From positions 52,830 through 116,829 of the forward strand of contig JAEZFP010000065.1 in NCBI GenBank assembly GCA_023417475.1: DNA of 64,000 nt, in the 5' to 3' direction. Positions 1 through 8,948 of the stretch are shown in pieces. Below the pieces are notes generated by a model that saw only the letters and a list, made by a program, of their open reading frames with translations, made no database searches and had not been told where the DNA came from. Each line of letters starts with the position of its first letter. Within the stretch, counting starts at the first letter, position 1. The stretch is from Bacillota bacterium. Lineage in GTDB: Bacteria > Bacillota > UBA4882 > UBA8346. A program made the position numbers and the translations under genes.

Positions 1-1
1 A

Positions 2-427
2 TGCAGGGGGAGGACCGGCGGGCAATCGTTGAAACAAGCAGCAATGCTTGCGGGTTGGAATACCCCGAAAGCGACAGACGGAGTATTCACCACCCCTCGA
101 ACTTCAGGCAGACCGATCGAGAAGTCAACTCACTTACAGACGCAAGCAATATGCAACTTGTCAGGTTGGCCGACTCCGACGGAAAGTATGGTAACGGAGA
201 AAGATTTGGCCCAAGCGCTGTATGCCGGGAACAGTGCAAATCGCCCACGATACAACGAGGCGAAAATAATTTCTGGTCCCGCGGAATTTGGATTCCCTGC
301 ACAGACGGAAAAGCGCGGCGTATTGAACCCGAATCATTCCCGTTGGTTGATGGGGTTCCCGGTCGAATGGGGTTACTGCGGGGCTACGGCAATGCAATCG
401 TATCGCCGCTCGCGGCGGAGTTCATAG
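2..427 (+). CDS. Phage DNA methyltransferase, C-terminal part (5' end outside window)
   Basis: Reading frame 2 is open from the first base and ends at the TAG at 425-427. The residues show the repeated GWNTPKATDG / GWPTPTES pattern and a C-terminal LNPNHSRWLMGFPVEWG stretch followed by an arginine/serine-rich end. This combination is typical of phage-encoded DNA (cytosine) methyltransferases, which act on phage DNA to evade host restriction. The catalytic PC motif and SAM-binding region would lie upstream of the window and cannot be checked. A longer overlapping frame (1-453) shows no recognisable motif and is taken as a shadow. Confidence 0.72.
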   Translation, partial: CRGRTGGQSLKQAAMLAGWNTPKATDGVFTTPRTSGRPIEKSTHLQTQAICNLSGWPTPTESMVTEKDLAQALYAGNSANRPRYNEAKIISGPAEFGFPAQTEKRGVLNPNHSRWLMGFPVEWGYCGATAMQSYRRSRRSS

Positions 428-452
428 CCGGTTATCTGGAGGCGGTTGAGTG

Positions 453-769
453 ATGAACGATCAAACAAACTGTCCGCATCGTATATGCGCGGTCGTTAAT
501 ACATACCTTGGCGGTCTTCGCCCGGAAAATATCATTGCTACTAATCATCAGTGCGCAAAATGCGGAAAAGTGCTCGCAGAAGAGGAGTACAAAAAGCTAA
601 CCGAAAAGTGTGACAACCAACGAAAACCTGCCCGCGCTGTAACCAAAGCTATCCCGACGGCTCGCCAATGTGGGGACCGCATAACCGACCATCGGAGATA
701 TGTGTAGTTTGCCGCAAGAGGCCGCTAGAGAACCGAAGAAACCTAAACAGAATTGGAGGAAAACGGTAA
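453..769 (+). pseudogene. Zinc-ribbon phage protein, split by a -1 frameshift
   Basis: ATG at 453 follows the methyltransferase with a small gap. The first frame reads to a stop at 705-707 and contains HQCAKCGK. At about 623-628 (CGA AAA CC) a shift of -1 opens a second frame that carries TCPRCNQ and ICVVCRKR, giving two more CxxC pairs, and ends with GGKR at the TAA at 767-769, directly against the ATG of the next gene. The next gene also ends GGKR-TAA-ATG, so 769 is the natural gene end. No start codon exists in the second frame between its upstream stop and the CPRC motif. It is either a mutated gene, a sequence error or recoding; the function is unknown. Confidence 0.5.
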
Positions 770-1315
770 ATGCTAAACGACTCCTTAATTATCAAACATT
801 TCAAGGATCAATGGAAACAGATGGTTATTGTCGAACGCTCCGGCAGCGACCTGCTTATAACAGATAGAAGCGTTATTGTTAGATTACCCGACATTCATAA
901 GCTTTTCAACGACCGCGCAATGTTTCCGGAGTTGCCGACCGACGGCGAATGCTTTAATTACTCAAAACAAAGGCCAATCAATAAGCAAGGTTTGGGGATA
1001 CAAAGACTGATTGACCAGATTGTCAAGGGCGGTTTACGGGTCCTAGCCCCTACCGATTGGCAGTTTTGTGGGAAAACCAACGCTCGACTATTCTACAGCG
1101 ACAACGTTCCGATATTTATTGACCAAAAATTTCTCGATTTATTTAACGATTCCTTCGCGTTGCGCGGTAACAAGGCCAATAGCCCGATTATCATGGGATC
1201 AGACGATTATGTTATAGGCGCAATCATGCCGGTCAGTATCCGGTTACAACCAGAAAACATTTTCCCAGCGCATCTGAAATTCGACATCACGGAAGAAACT
1301 GGAGGAAAACGGTAA
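770..1315 (+). CDS. Hypothetical phage protein, 181 residues
   Basis: The ATG at 770 follows directly after the stop of the preceding gene, with GGAGG inside the preceding coding sequence as ribosome binding site. The protein is soluble with no membrane segment or signal peptide, and I do not recognise its family. It ends EETGGKR, and its stop codon abuts the ATG of the next gene exactly as at its own start. Position in the early replication block suggests an early accessory function, but none can be assigned. Confidence 0.7.
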   Translation: MLNDSLIIKHFKDQWKQMVIVERSGSDLLITDRSVIVRLPDIHKLFNDRAMFPELPTDGECFNYSKQRPINKQGLGIQRLIDQIVKGGLRVLAPTDWQFCGKTNARLFYSDNVPIFIDQKFLDLFNDSFALRGNKANSPIIMGSDDYVIGAIMPVSIRLQPENIFPAHLKFDITEETGGKR

Positions 1316-1624
1316 ATGAATAAGGTTTACGCATGCGCCCTCTGTCAATCATATAAAACCTGTCCACGGGCTAATACGCTGCGGTTATCTGAATGCCGCG
1401 GTTACACTGAGGACACTCTCGCAGTGGCAACGCATAAAAAAGAAATGGATGATCGGGTAAGAAATAACCCCGCGGTAACTTGCCAAGAGTGCTTGGCCAA
1501 ATACGACACAGAGTACCGATTGCTAATGACTCTACCGAAAGACCCTCCGAAGGGCCAATACTTTAAAGTTGAATCATTCTGCCCAAATTGCGGTTACACC
1601 CGTATCGATGACGCAATTGTCTAA
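1316..1624 (+). CDS. Cysteine-rich phage protein, probable zinc binding
   Basis: The 102-residue protein has CALC near the N terminus, CPR and SEC, then CQEC around residue 56 and CPNC near residue 92. This is consistent with two zinc ribbons. It starts at the ATG touching the previous stop and is translated with it. The family is not recognised. Small zinc-ribbon proteins are common in phage early regions, where they bind nucleic acids or modulate host enzymes, but nothing here shows which. Confidence 0.65.
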   Translation: MNKVYACALCQSYKTCPRANTLRLSECRGYTEDTLAVATHKKEMDDRVRNNPAVTCQECLAKYDTEYRLLMTLPKDPPKGQYFKVESFCPNCGYTRIDDAIV

Positions 1625-1691
1625 AGGAGCTTACTCCTGTGAATTATCACTTGATCCAATGCTCACTTAGCCCCGAAGGAGGTGAACCAAT

Positions 1692-4154
1692 ATGATTAAC
1701 GATCGCCAAATAATAATATCAACCGCCAATAACCGTTGGTCCACCAACTGGGCCGGGCAGGTACTGCAATGGTCGGAGCTTGTCGCAAAGCTCCAATTCC
1801 CAGCCCGTGGGGTTGAGACGTTGGCCGAATACCTCAGCTTGCCGAAGCCGAAGCAGGATAATCTGAAAGACGTCGGAGGGTTTGTCGGTGGATCGATGTC
1901 AAGCGGCCGCCGTAAGGTGATCCACATGACCGGCAGAGACGTGATCACCCTCGACCTTGACAACATACCCCCGGGGAAGACGGCCGACGTCCTGCGACGC
2001 GTGGACGGCCTTGGATTCGGTTATGCGGTCTACTCTACCCGCAAACACGAGGAGAGCCGGCCAAGGCTGAGGGTCTTGGCCCCGCTCTCCCGGATGGCCA
2101 CGGCGGAGGAGTATGAACCATTGGCGCGACGGTTGGCGGCGTATATCGGGATCGAGCTTTGTGATCCGACGACTTTTGAGGTTCACCGGTTGATGTATTG
2201 GCCGAGTTGTTGCGCCGACAGTCAATACGTTTATACCTTCGCCGATAGGCCGTTCCTGGATACTGACAAAATGCTCGCAACCTACGCCGACTGGCGCAAC
2301 TTCTCCGAGTGGCCGGAGGTACCGGGCGCCCGGGAACGCCGGGTTAAAACCGACGCCGCCAAGCAGGGCGACCCGTTATCAAAAAACGGTGTCGTAGGGG
2401 CTTTCTGCAAGACCTATAACATCTATCAAGCGATGGACGCGTTTCTGCTTGGTATTTATACGCCGGTCGATAATGCGCCGGACCGGTATACCTTTGTCGG
2501 CGGCAGCACGGTAGGCGGCGCGATTGTCTACGACAACGGGGCGTTCCTGTTCTCCCACCACAGCACCGACCCGGCAGGCGGCCGGCTGGTCAATAGTTTT
2601 GATCTGGTCCGGCTCCACCGGTTTGGTACTCTGGACGATGACGCCAAGCCGGAGACGCCAACCAATAAACTGCCGTCATACACGGCCATGTGTCAACTGG
2701 CGGTATCTGATCAGTTGGTAGCGATATTGCTTAATCAAGAACGGTACGAGAAGGCAACGGCGGACTTTGCTGTAGAGCTTATGGGGCCGGGGGTGTCGTC
2801 CGATCCGCCTGCGTCCAACTCTCTGGCAGTCAATGACGCCAACTGGCTGGCGAGATTAGAAGTATCATCGACAACAGCTTTACCGTTAAAAACGATTAAT
2901 AACATTCTGGTTGTTCTTGAGCATGACCCACTTATCAAAGGCAAAATAGCCTTCGACGAGTTCGCCAACCGGGGGTTGGTCCTTGGCCCCATGCCGTGGG
3001 ATCCGCGAGACGAAAGAAGGGACTGGTCGAACCACGACGACCAAGGACTACGTAACCACATTGAAGCTGTATACAAAATATCAAGCCCGACGAAAGTCGA
3101 TGACGCCCTTGGCCTGTGCGCCCATAAGAACCGGATTAACGACGTGCAGAACTATCTCAAAAGTTTATCCTGGGACGGAGCACCGCGCCTAGATACGTTG
3201 TTTATTGATTTTCTCGGGGCGACGGATAGCCTTTACACTCGTGAGGTAACCCGGAAGGCGTTTACTGCCGCGGTGGCCAGAGCGATGGAACCAGGAATCA
3301 AATTCGACTACGTTCTGATCCTGGTCGGGCCGCAGGGAGTCGGTAAAAGCACTCTTTTACGTCTCATGGGCCGTGATTGGTATAGCGATAATTTGACCTC
3401 GTTTGACGGCAAAGAAGCCGCTGAATTGATCCAGGGGATCTGGATCAACGAATTGGGAGAGTTGAGTTCCCTAAATCGATCGGAATCAAATATCGCGAAA
3501 CAATTTTTGTCCCGGACGGAGGATATCTATCGGGAGCCCTTTGGAAAAAGGACCGCGAAATACCCCAGGCGATGCGTATTTTTCGGAACGACCAATGAAA
3601 GTGAATTCCTAAAAGATGTAACCGGAAACCGTCGTTTCTGGCCGGTCGCAGTAGGAGAATGGCAGCCGCGAAAAAGCGTATTTGATAATCTACCGTATGA
3701 GGTAGATCAGATATGGGCGGAAGCATTTAACCGGTGGCGTTTCGGTGAGCCGTTATACCTTAGCCAAGAAGTGGAGTCATTAGCGCATGAGCAGCAAGAA
3801 CTTTATCGCGAAAGCAGCGCCAAGGAAGGGCTAATTCGGGAGTTTATCGAACGCCCGGTCCCTCTTGAATGGGTTAAACGTTCATTGGCGGAGCGCCGAC
3901 TATATTGGGCCGGGGAGTTTGGCCGGATCGAAGGCGAAACGGAGCCGCGGGATCGGGTGTGCGCCGCCGAAGTGTGGTTTGAATGTCTTGGCGGGGACCT
4001 GAAGTATATGAAACGGAGCGACGCGGTTGAGATTAACGGAATACTTTCGCGAGTACAAGGGTGGAAGAGATGTAACAGTAACGCCCGATACGGCCCATAC
4101 GGTATCCAAAAAGGATTCATTAAAATGGCGTATGCTTACCTACCTCCCTCATAA
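1692..4154 (+). CDS. VapE/virulence-associated E family primase-helicase
   Basis: The 820-residue protein has an N-terminal region resembling the primase-polymerase part of plasmid and phage replication proteins (for example ITLDLDN near residue 86 and YAVYSTRKHEESRPRLRV). The C-terminal VirE/VapE-type ATPase has GPQGVGKST at residues 546-554 and the downstream sequence WINELGEL and FFGTTNE. It most likely primes and unwinds phage DNA at the origin. A strong SD (GGAGGTG, 1679-1685) precedes the ATG. The repeat cluster 4172-4452 lies immediately downstream, which fits a replication initiator next to its origin. Confidence 0.85.
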   Translation: MINDRQIIISTANNRWSTNWAGQVLQWSELVAKLQFPARGVETLAEYLSLPKPKQDNLKDVGGFVGGSMSSGRRKVIHMTGRDVITLDLDNIPPGKTADVLRRVDGLGFGYAVYSTRKHEESRPRLRVLAPLSRMATAEEYEPLARRLAAYIGIELCDPTTFEVHRLMYWPSCCADSQYVYTFADRPFLDTDKMLATYADWRNFSEWPEVPGARERRVKTDAAKQGDPLSKNGVVGAFCKTYNIYQAMDAFLLGIYTPVDNAPDRYTFVGGSTVGGAIVYDNGAFLFSHHSTDPAGGRLVNSFDLVRLHRFGTLDDDAKPETPTNKLPSYTAMCQLAVSDQLVAILLNQERYEKATADFAVELMGPGVSSDPPASNSLAVNDANWLARLEVSSTTALPLKTINNILVVLEHDPLIKGKIAFDEFANRGLVLGPMPWDPRDERRDWSNHDDQGLRNHIEAVYKISSPTKVDDALGLCAHKNRINDVQNYLKSLSWDGAPRLDTLFIDFLGATDSLYTREVTRKAFTAAVARAMEPGIKFDYVLILVGPQGVGKSTLLRLMGRDWYSDNLTSFDGKEAAELIQGIWINELGELSSLNRSESNIAKQFLSRTEDIYREPFGKRTAKYPRRCVFFGTTNESEFLKDVTGNRRFWPVAVGEWQPRKSVFDNLPYEVDQIWAEAFNRWRFGEPLYLSQEVESLAHEQQELYRESSAKEGLIREFIERPVPLEWVKRSLAERRLYWAGEFGRIEGETEPRDRVCAAEVWFECLGGDLKYMKRSDAVEINGILSRVQGWKRCNSNARYGPYGIQKGFIKMAYAYLPPS

Positions 4155-4171
4155 AAAGAGGGTGGAAAAGT

Positions 4172-4452
4172 TGTCAACTTTCTCCGAAAAAAGCTGTCAA
4201 CTTTGTCAACTTTCTATCGATTTTGTCAACTTTCTCAAAAAAGCTGTCAACTTTCAAAGTTGACAAAACATGGTGAAAGTTGACAAGAAAGTTGACGCTG
4301 AAACCGTTGATATATCTATACTTATTACTATTTGTCAACCTTGTCAACTTTAATTATAGATAAGTATATTGAATAGGTAATTAGGTAGTAATATATCTCT
4401 CTAAATCGCCTAATTAAATATATTAATACGCGCGTGGTAGACAAAGTTGACA
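4172..4452. repeat. Cluster of TGTCAACTTT direct and inverted repeats (candidate iterons/origin)
   Basis: The 10-mer TGTCAACTTT occurs at 4172, 4195, 4204, 4224, 4245 and 4342 (+), with a one-mismatch copy at 4333. Its complement AAAGTTGACA is at 4256, 4276 and 4443, with a one-mismatch copy at 4288. Several copies are spaced 20-21 bp, two helical turns. The copies at 4245 and 4256 form a perfect 21-bp palindrome (4245-4265). The stretch 4300-4440 is very AT-rich. The 328-bp interval between the primase and the nuclease has no gene. It could be a replication origin or a multi-site operator. Confidence 0.75.
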
Positions 4453-4482
4453 AAGCCAATTTTTCGAAAGGATTGATGTGGA

Positions 4483-4830
4483 ATGCCAGAATTTGAATTT
4501 AAAACCCGTGAACGGGATATTGAGGCCTATTTAAGAGATCAAACCCGGATTAAGCTTAGCGGAACTGCCTATAAGTTCGTTTCCCCGGGAAATACTGGAG
4601 TCCCAGACCGTTTTTTAGCCCTACCCATCGGATTCGGGGTGTTTGTGGAACTAAAAGCGCCGGGTAAGAAGTCGACGGAAAAACAGAAACTGCAACAGGC
4701 CCGGCTAAAAAAGTTTGGATTTATCGTCTTTGCCGATATCGACAGCAAGGAAAAAGTAGACCAGGTTATCGACTATTGTGCGGATCTGATTAAGCGGCAC
4801 CGTGATCGAATAATTGACCAACCGTTGTGA
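4483..4830 (+). CDS. VRR-NUC domain nuclease
   Basis: The 115-residue protein matches the stand-alone phage VRR-NUC nuclease family. It has a glutamate in an N-terminal helix (about residue 10), GVPD at 39-42 and the catalytic E-x-K at ELK 56-58, then a conserved glutamine helix. VRR-NUC proteins are PD-(D/E)xK-type nucleases often acting on branched DNA, usually next to an SNF2 helicase, which is also the next gene here. Its start follows a GAAAGGA ribosome binding site. Confidence 0.85.
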   Translation: MPEFEFKTRERDIEAYLRDQTRIKLSGTAYKFVSPGNTGVPDRFLALPIGFGVFVELKAPGKKSTEKQKLQQARLKKFGFIVFADIDSKEKVDQVIDYCADLIKRHRDRIIDQPL

Positions 4831-4866
4831 TGCCGTGAAGCCGTAGAGAGGCGGAGGTGATTTCTA

Positions 4867-6264
4867 ATGAAATTTGTACCGCATGACTATCAAAGATACT
4901 GCATTAACCGGGCATTGATTGATACTAAGTTAGCCGATCTGTTGGATATGGGTTTGGGGAAAACAGTGATCACCTTAACCGCAATTAACGATTTGAAATA
5001 TAACCGGTTCCAAGTATCTAAGGTCTTGGTTATCGCCCCGAAAAAGGTCGCGGAAAAGACCTGGAGCAAAGAGGCGGAAAAATGGGACCATCTCGGCATG
5101 TTGCGGATCATACCGGTTTTAGGTAGTCAGCAAAAAAGAATTAAAGCCCTAAATACCCCCGGTGATGTGTATGTTACGAATCGCGATAATGTGGTTTGGC
5201 TAGTCCAATATTATAGAAATGCTTGGCCGTTCGATATGGTTGTCCTGGATGAACTTACGAGTTTCAAGAATCATGAAGCGAAGCGCTTTAAAGCTCTTAC
5301 TTGGGTCAGAAAGTTCATGACAAGAGTGATTGGCTTGACCGGAACCCCTTCGCCGAATGGTCTGCTTGACTTATGGGCGCAGATGTATTTGATCGATGAA
5401 GGTGAGCGATTAGGTAAAACGTTTGAAGGATACCGGCAACGGTATTTCGAGCCGGCCCAAAGAGACGAGAATCGGATTCTATCGTATCAACCCAAACCTG
5501 GAGCCGAAGAAGCCATTCACAGATTATTGGCCGATATTTGTATCTCGATGAAAGCCGAAGATTACTTGGAATTACCAGATTGCATTTACAACATTGTCCC
5601 GGTGGTTTTGGATAGCAAAGCCGAGGCCACCTACAAAAAACTTGAACGGGAAATGCTTTTGGAACTCGACGAAGGAACGGTTGACGCCGGATCGGCTGCG
5701 GTGTTAACCGGGAAACTGCTTCAGCTTTGTAATGGCGCGGTATATGCGTATGATCAGACCGAGGAACAACAGGTGATTGAAATCCACAACTGCAAGATCG
5801 AAGCCTTCCTTGAGTTGATCGAGGGCTTGAATGGGAAACCGGTTTTAGTGTTTTACAACTTCAAGCACGATTTAGAACGAATCAAACAGGCATTGCATAA
5901 GTTCGACCCGAAACTTGTCGTTCGGAAGCTTGATAAACCGCAAGATGAGGACGATTGGAACGCCGGTAAAATTAACGTTTTGTTAGCCCATCCAGCGAGT
6001 TCGGCTTATGGCTTGAACCTACAGCAAGGCGGCAATCACGTGATTTGGTTTGGTTTAACCTGGTCTTTGGAGTTATACCAGCAGGCCAACAAACGACTTC
6101 ATCGGCAAGGCCAGACTGAGAAGGTAATCATTCACCACTTGGTTGTGGAGGGCGGCCGCGATGAGGATGTTATGATGGCTCTTGAGGATAAGGGCAATAC
6201 ACAGGACCGGCTGTTAAATTCTTTGAAAGTCAGGATTAAAAAAGTTCAAGAGGAGGTAGCGTGA
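4867..6264 (+). CDS. SNF2-type DEAD-box helicase
   Basis: The 465-residue protein carries the Walker A DMGLGKT at residues 27-33, a motif II variant DELT at 128-131, the motif III LTGTPSPNGLLDLW and the C-terminal helicase sequence RLHRQGQ. Phage SNF2 helicases pair with VRR-NUC nucleases in replication or recombination modules, and the pair is adjacent here. The start has AGGCGGAGGTGAT upstream. It overlaps the next gene by one base (TGATG). Confidence 0.9.
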   Translation: MKFVPHDYQRYCINRALIDTKLADLLDMGLGKTVITLTAINDLKYNRFQVSKVLVIAPKKVAEKTWSKEAEKWDHLGMLRIIPVLGSQQKRIKALNTPGDVYVTNRDNVVWLVQYYRNAWPFDMVVLDELTSFKNHEAKRFKALTWVRKFMTRVIGLTGTPSPNGLLDLWAQMYLIDEGERLGKTFEGYRQRYFEPAQRDENRILSYQPKPGAEEAIHRLLADICISMKAEDYLELPDCIYNIVPVVLDSKAEATYKKLEREMLLELDEGTVDAGSAAVLTGKLLQLCNGAVYAYDQTEEQQVIEIHNCKIEAFLELIEGLNGKPVLVFYNFKHDLERIKQALHKFDPKLVVRKLDKPQDEDDWNAGKINVLLAHPASSAYGLNLQQGGNHVIWFGLTWSLELYQQANKRLHRQGQTEKVIIHHLVVEGGRDEDVMMALEDKGNTQDRLLNSLKVRIKKVQEEVA

Positions 6265-6509
6265 TGAAACACCCAAAAGAGGTTTATGAACAAACTGATT
6301 TTAATGGGCCTGATGAAGATATGAGTCATTACCAACAAAAGATTGTTAAGACTCGAAAAAATCATAAATGTTGTAATTGCGGAAACACCATCAACGCAGG
6401 AGAAGAAGCGCTTTACGAGTCTTGTTTCATGGACGGATATCCACAACACGCATATACTTGCATTCCTTATTGTGATAAATGGTTGGATGAAATTGAAGGC
6501 AGGAGGTAG
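6264..6509 (+). CDS. Small zinc-ribbon phage protein
   Basis: The 81-residue protein contains CCNCGNTI near residue 36 and two later cysteines (ESC, YTC), suggesting a zinc knuckle. It starts at the ATG overlapping the helicase stop. No function can be assigned; similar small proteins lie beside phage nucleotide-metabolism genes. Confidence 0.65.
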   Translation: MKHPKEVYEQTDFNGPDEDMSHYQQKIVKTRKNHKCCNCGNTINAGEEALYESCFMDGYPQHAYTCIPYCDKWLDEIEGRR

Positions 6510-6510
6510 T

Positions 6511-6804
6511 ATGATGTCAACACAAAATGAGGTTATCAAAGACGTTATAAGTGAACGCGATCGCCAAGATGCCAAGTGGGGCGAGCAAAACCATTTTCCA
6601 CAGTTTTGGTCCGGAATCTTAGGTGAAGAGTACGGCGAGTTGTGTGAGGCAATTAACGAAACCGTGTTTAATAACGGCAGTGATAAAGGCGGGTACGATA
6701 ATATGCGTAAAGAGGCAATTCATGTAGCCGCTGTTGCAATCGGTTTCCTGGAATGCTTGGAACGAAATAGGAGACATTGGTTTCCGGAGGATGGTGATAG
6801 ATAA
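6511..6804 (+). CDS. MazG-like nucleotide pyrophosphohydrolase-type protein
   Basis: The 97-residue protein has SERDRQDAKWG followed by GEEYGELCEAI and a KEAIHVAAVAIGFLE helix. This is the E-x-x-E plus downstream-helix arrangement of phage MazG-like proteins, which hydrolyse nucleotide triphosphates. The start at 6511 follows AGGAGG. It overlaps the next ATG by one base. Confidence 0.7.
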   Translation: MMSTQNEVIKDVISERDRQDAKWGEQNHFPQFWSGILGEEYGELCEAINETVFNNGSDKGGYDNMRKEAIHVAAVAIGFLECLERNRRHWFPEDGDR

Positions 6805-7172
6805 TGCAATTACCGAATCCAAAAGAACCACCAGCAAAGCCGAGACTTGTTATCATCGAAAGCCCATACGCTGGTGATGTTGAAAGAAACACCGAGTATG
6901 CGCGTCGGGCAATGGCCCACAGTTTGAGCGAGGGCGAAGCGCCGTTTTTATCGCACTTGCTTTATACCCAAGTGTTGAATGATGAAATCCCAGGAGAACG
7001 GAGCACAGGAATCTATGCGGGGTTGTCTTGGGGGGCCGTTGCCGAACAGACAATTGTTTACGACGATTACGGGATCAGTGAAGGGATGAAAATCGGGATA
7101 TGTTTGGCTTCGGTGGAGAAAAGACCGATCAAATTTAGGTCGATCGGGAAGAACCCGGGAGACGAAGAATGA
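6804..7172 (+). CDS. DUF7768/DUF4406-like phage protein
   Basis: The 122-residue protein has IIESPYAGDVERNTEYARRAM and HLLYTQVL, the signature of a phage family related to nucleoside 2-deoxyribosyltransferase-like folds. Whether it has enzymatic activity cannot be told from sequence. It is coupled on both sides, with its stop overlapping an ATG at 7169. Confidence 0.65.
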   Translation: MQLPNPKEPPAKPRLVIIESPYAGDVERNTEYARRAMAHSLSEGEAPFLSHLLYTQVLNDEIPGERSTGIYAGLSWGAVAEQTIVYDDYGISEGMKIGICLASVEKRPIKFRSIGKNPGDEE

Positions 7173-7318
7173 TCCCATTCATTGCGGCAACAGCCGCAGT
7201 TGTAACCATGATCATCGTATCATGTCTTAGCCACAAGGAGGTGCCAGATGAAAAAGAATCAACCGTTACCAAAACCGAAATTAAAAAGCCCATGGCCGGA
7301 GCAGAAGAAACGAATTAA
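7169..7318 (+). CDS. Possible small membrane protein, 49 residues
   Basis: An ATG at 7169 overlaps the preceding stop (ATGA), the pattern used throughout this operon. The product begins with a hydrophobic segment of about 18 residues ending VSC, then a charged tail. The reading frame overlaps the following gene by about 70 bases in another frame. A short membrane protein or lipoprotein-like peptide is possible; it may also be an unused frame. Confidence 0.4.
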   Translation: MIPFIAATAAVVTMIIVSCLSHKEVPDEKESTVTKTEIKKPMAGAEETN

Positions 7319-7826
7319 CCGAGCGGCGATTGAGTGGGACTTAAAGACTTATCCAGCTATGAAACGAGAAATCGAAGAAGTATTACAGACAATGGATGAT
7401 ATTGCGGCGCCTTCTGCGGTTGATGTGCGATCGAGCGTTTATTCGATACCTCATAAAAGCAGTTTTAAGCCGAGACAATTGGGCGATCAACCCGAATATA
7501 TTGTCAGTCATCCGGTTAGGCATGATAGTGATCCGACAGCCAATAAAGCCGAGCAGCTAAGACAATACCGAGAAACGGTCTTACATGGGACGGAATATCG
7601 CGAAACTGTTCGCCGGGTCAATGCAATTGAATGGACAATGGAGAGGTTGGAAAAGTCGAAGTCCATAATGTTTAATCAGCAAGCATTATTGGTTAAACGG
7701 GCCTACTTTGACCAGGAAGATGTCAAAGAGGTAGTCAAAGAGCTTAACATCTCATTGCGCACTTTTTACTACTGGAGGGATAGTGTGATAAACAAAATAG
7801 CCAAAGAGCTGGGGTTTATTATCTAA
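7248..7826 (+). CDS. ArpU/RinA-like phage late transcription regulator
   Basis: The 192-residue protein ends with a sigma-region-4-like helix-turn-helix (VKEVVKELNISLRTFYYWRDSVINKIAKELG), as in the ArpU/RinA activators that switch on late phage genes. It is the last gene before the terminator at 7898-7931 and the packaging genes, which is the usual place. Start chosen at the ATG after AAGGAGGTG. Confidence 0.75.
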   Translation: MKKNQPLPKPKLKSPWPEQKKRINRAAIEWDLKTYPAMKREIEEVLQTMDDIAAPSAVDVRSSVYSIPHKSSFKPRQLGDQPEYIVSHPVRHDSDPTANKAEQLRQYRETVLHGTEYRETVRRVNAIEWTMERLEKSKSIMFNQQALLVKRAYFDQEDVKEVVKELNISLRTFYYWRDSVINKIAKELGFII

Positions 7827-7897
7827 AAAAAGATTGCAAAAAGTTTGCACATTTTGGCCCCAAAACTGTGGTAAAATTGTATTATCAAAAGTTATGA

Positions 7898-7931
7898 AGA
7901 CCGTGCGGGTAATGCGCGGTCTTTTCTTTTT
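7898..7931 (+). terminator. Intrinsic terminator after early operon
   Basis: An AGACCG...CGGTCT stem is followed by a run of mostly T. It separates the early genes from the late packaging genes. Confidence 0.75.
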
Positions 7932-8017
7932 AGGTGTCTGGCTTGGCCAGGGGTTGCATATCTCGTAATCGGCAGGGTGGGGCCGGAGATATTAATATTC
8001 TTATCGGAGTTGATACC

Positions 8018-8302
8018 ATGCTAAAGCAACGCGAGGATAACGAGGTTGTATTGTGCGACGGCAAGCCGCTTGACCATTGTATTTCATACAGCATAACGGC
8101 AGGGATTGCCAAGGTCTATAAGGTTGACGACGAAGGCAATATGGCCATGACCGCTGATGGTATTAGGGCAGAGGTAGAGGTAGTCAGGGGTTTTATCAGT
8201 GTTAGCGACAAAGGCGCAGCTACAAGCGATTTGGAAAAACCAAAGGCGGCCAAAAACACAAAAGGCCAGCTCAAAGCCGATTTGGGTCCTTCCGGAGAGT
8301 AA
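8018..8302 (+). CDS. Hypothetical phage protein, 94 residues
   Basis: The ATG at 8018 has a TCGGAG ribosome binding site 8 bases upstream. A longer frame from GTG 7934 lacks a site and would begin inside the terminator tail. The protein is acidic to mixed with a Lys/Ala-rich C terminus. I do not recognise it. It stands alone between two terminators. Confidence 0.6.
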   Translation: MLKQREDNEVVLCDGKPLDHCISYSITAGIAKVYKVDDEGNMAMTADGIRAEVEVVRGFISVSDKGAATSDLEKPKAAKNTKGQLKADLGPSGE

Positions 8303-8313
8303 CGAAAGCCGGG

Positions 8314-8339
8314 GGTCGCGAGCAGCGCGACCTTTTTTT
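8314..8339 (+). terminator. Intrinsic terminator
   Basis: GGTCGCG-agca-(G)CGCGACC is followed by seven T. It lies between the 94-residue gene and the terminase genes. Confidence 0.85.
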
Positions 8340-8399
8340 GCGCATAAAAAATTTTTTCGGGTTCAATCTTTCTGATTTTTTGGGCTTGGCGGTGAAGCG

Positions 8400-8939
8400 A
8401 TGACGACCGGAAAAAAGATAAAAGAGACAGTGCCTAGATGGCTTTGGGTCGAAGGAGAAAAGTTTTATCTAAACTCAGAAAAAACCGCCGAGTTTTTCAG
8501 CGTTTCGGAACGTACTTTGTTGAACTGGAATGAAAAATCAGGAGGGGCTCTAAAAAAAGACACCGGATGGTGGGATACGCAAGCCATTATGGAATGGCTC
8601 AGTAAGGAGTCCTCTGGATCAGACGCAGCCCGTAAACTAAAGGCCGAAGCAGACCTCAAGGAAGAACAAGTTGCGGCAAAACGGTTAGAAAATGCAATTG
8701 AACGCGGCGAGTACCTGAAAAAGTCCGAAGTTTCGCAAGAATGGGCGACGAGGATCATCGAGTTAAAAAACAGTCTCCTCGCTTTGGCAAAACTTATTGG
8801 GAGTTTAATGACTGACCCCAATTTAAGGATTTGGGTTGAAAGAGTTATCACTGAGAAGGTATACGAATTTTTAGAACAATATTCGAGAACCGGCAAATAT
8901 ACGCCAAAACAAACAACAAAGCGAGGCCGAAAAAAGTGA
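8400..8939 (+). CDS. terS: Terminase small subunit, Nu1-like
   Basis: The 179-residue protein has an N-terminal winged-helix region (TAEFFSVSERTLLNWNEKSG, about residues 29-48) and a long alpha-helical middle with EEQVAAKRLENAIERGEYL. This is the typical layout of Nu1-type small terminase subunits that recognise cos or pac DNA. It sits directly before the large subunit. Confidence 0.8.
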   Translation: MTTGKKIKETVPRWLWVEGEKFYLNSEKTAEFFSVSERTLLNWNEKSGGALKKDTGWWDTQAIMEWLSKESSGSDAARKLKAEADLKEEQVAAKRLENAIERGEYLKKSEVSQEWATRIIELKNSLLALAKLIGSLMTDPNLRIWVERVITEKVYEFLEQYSRTGKYTPKQTTKRGRKK

Positions 8940-8948
8940 CGTGATACT

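Noticed and set aside
1..453. 150-codon frame-1 ORF at the window start
   Set aside because: Frame 2 holds the recognisable methyltransferase sequence; frame 1 has no motif.
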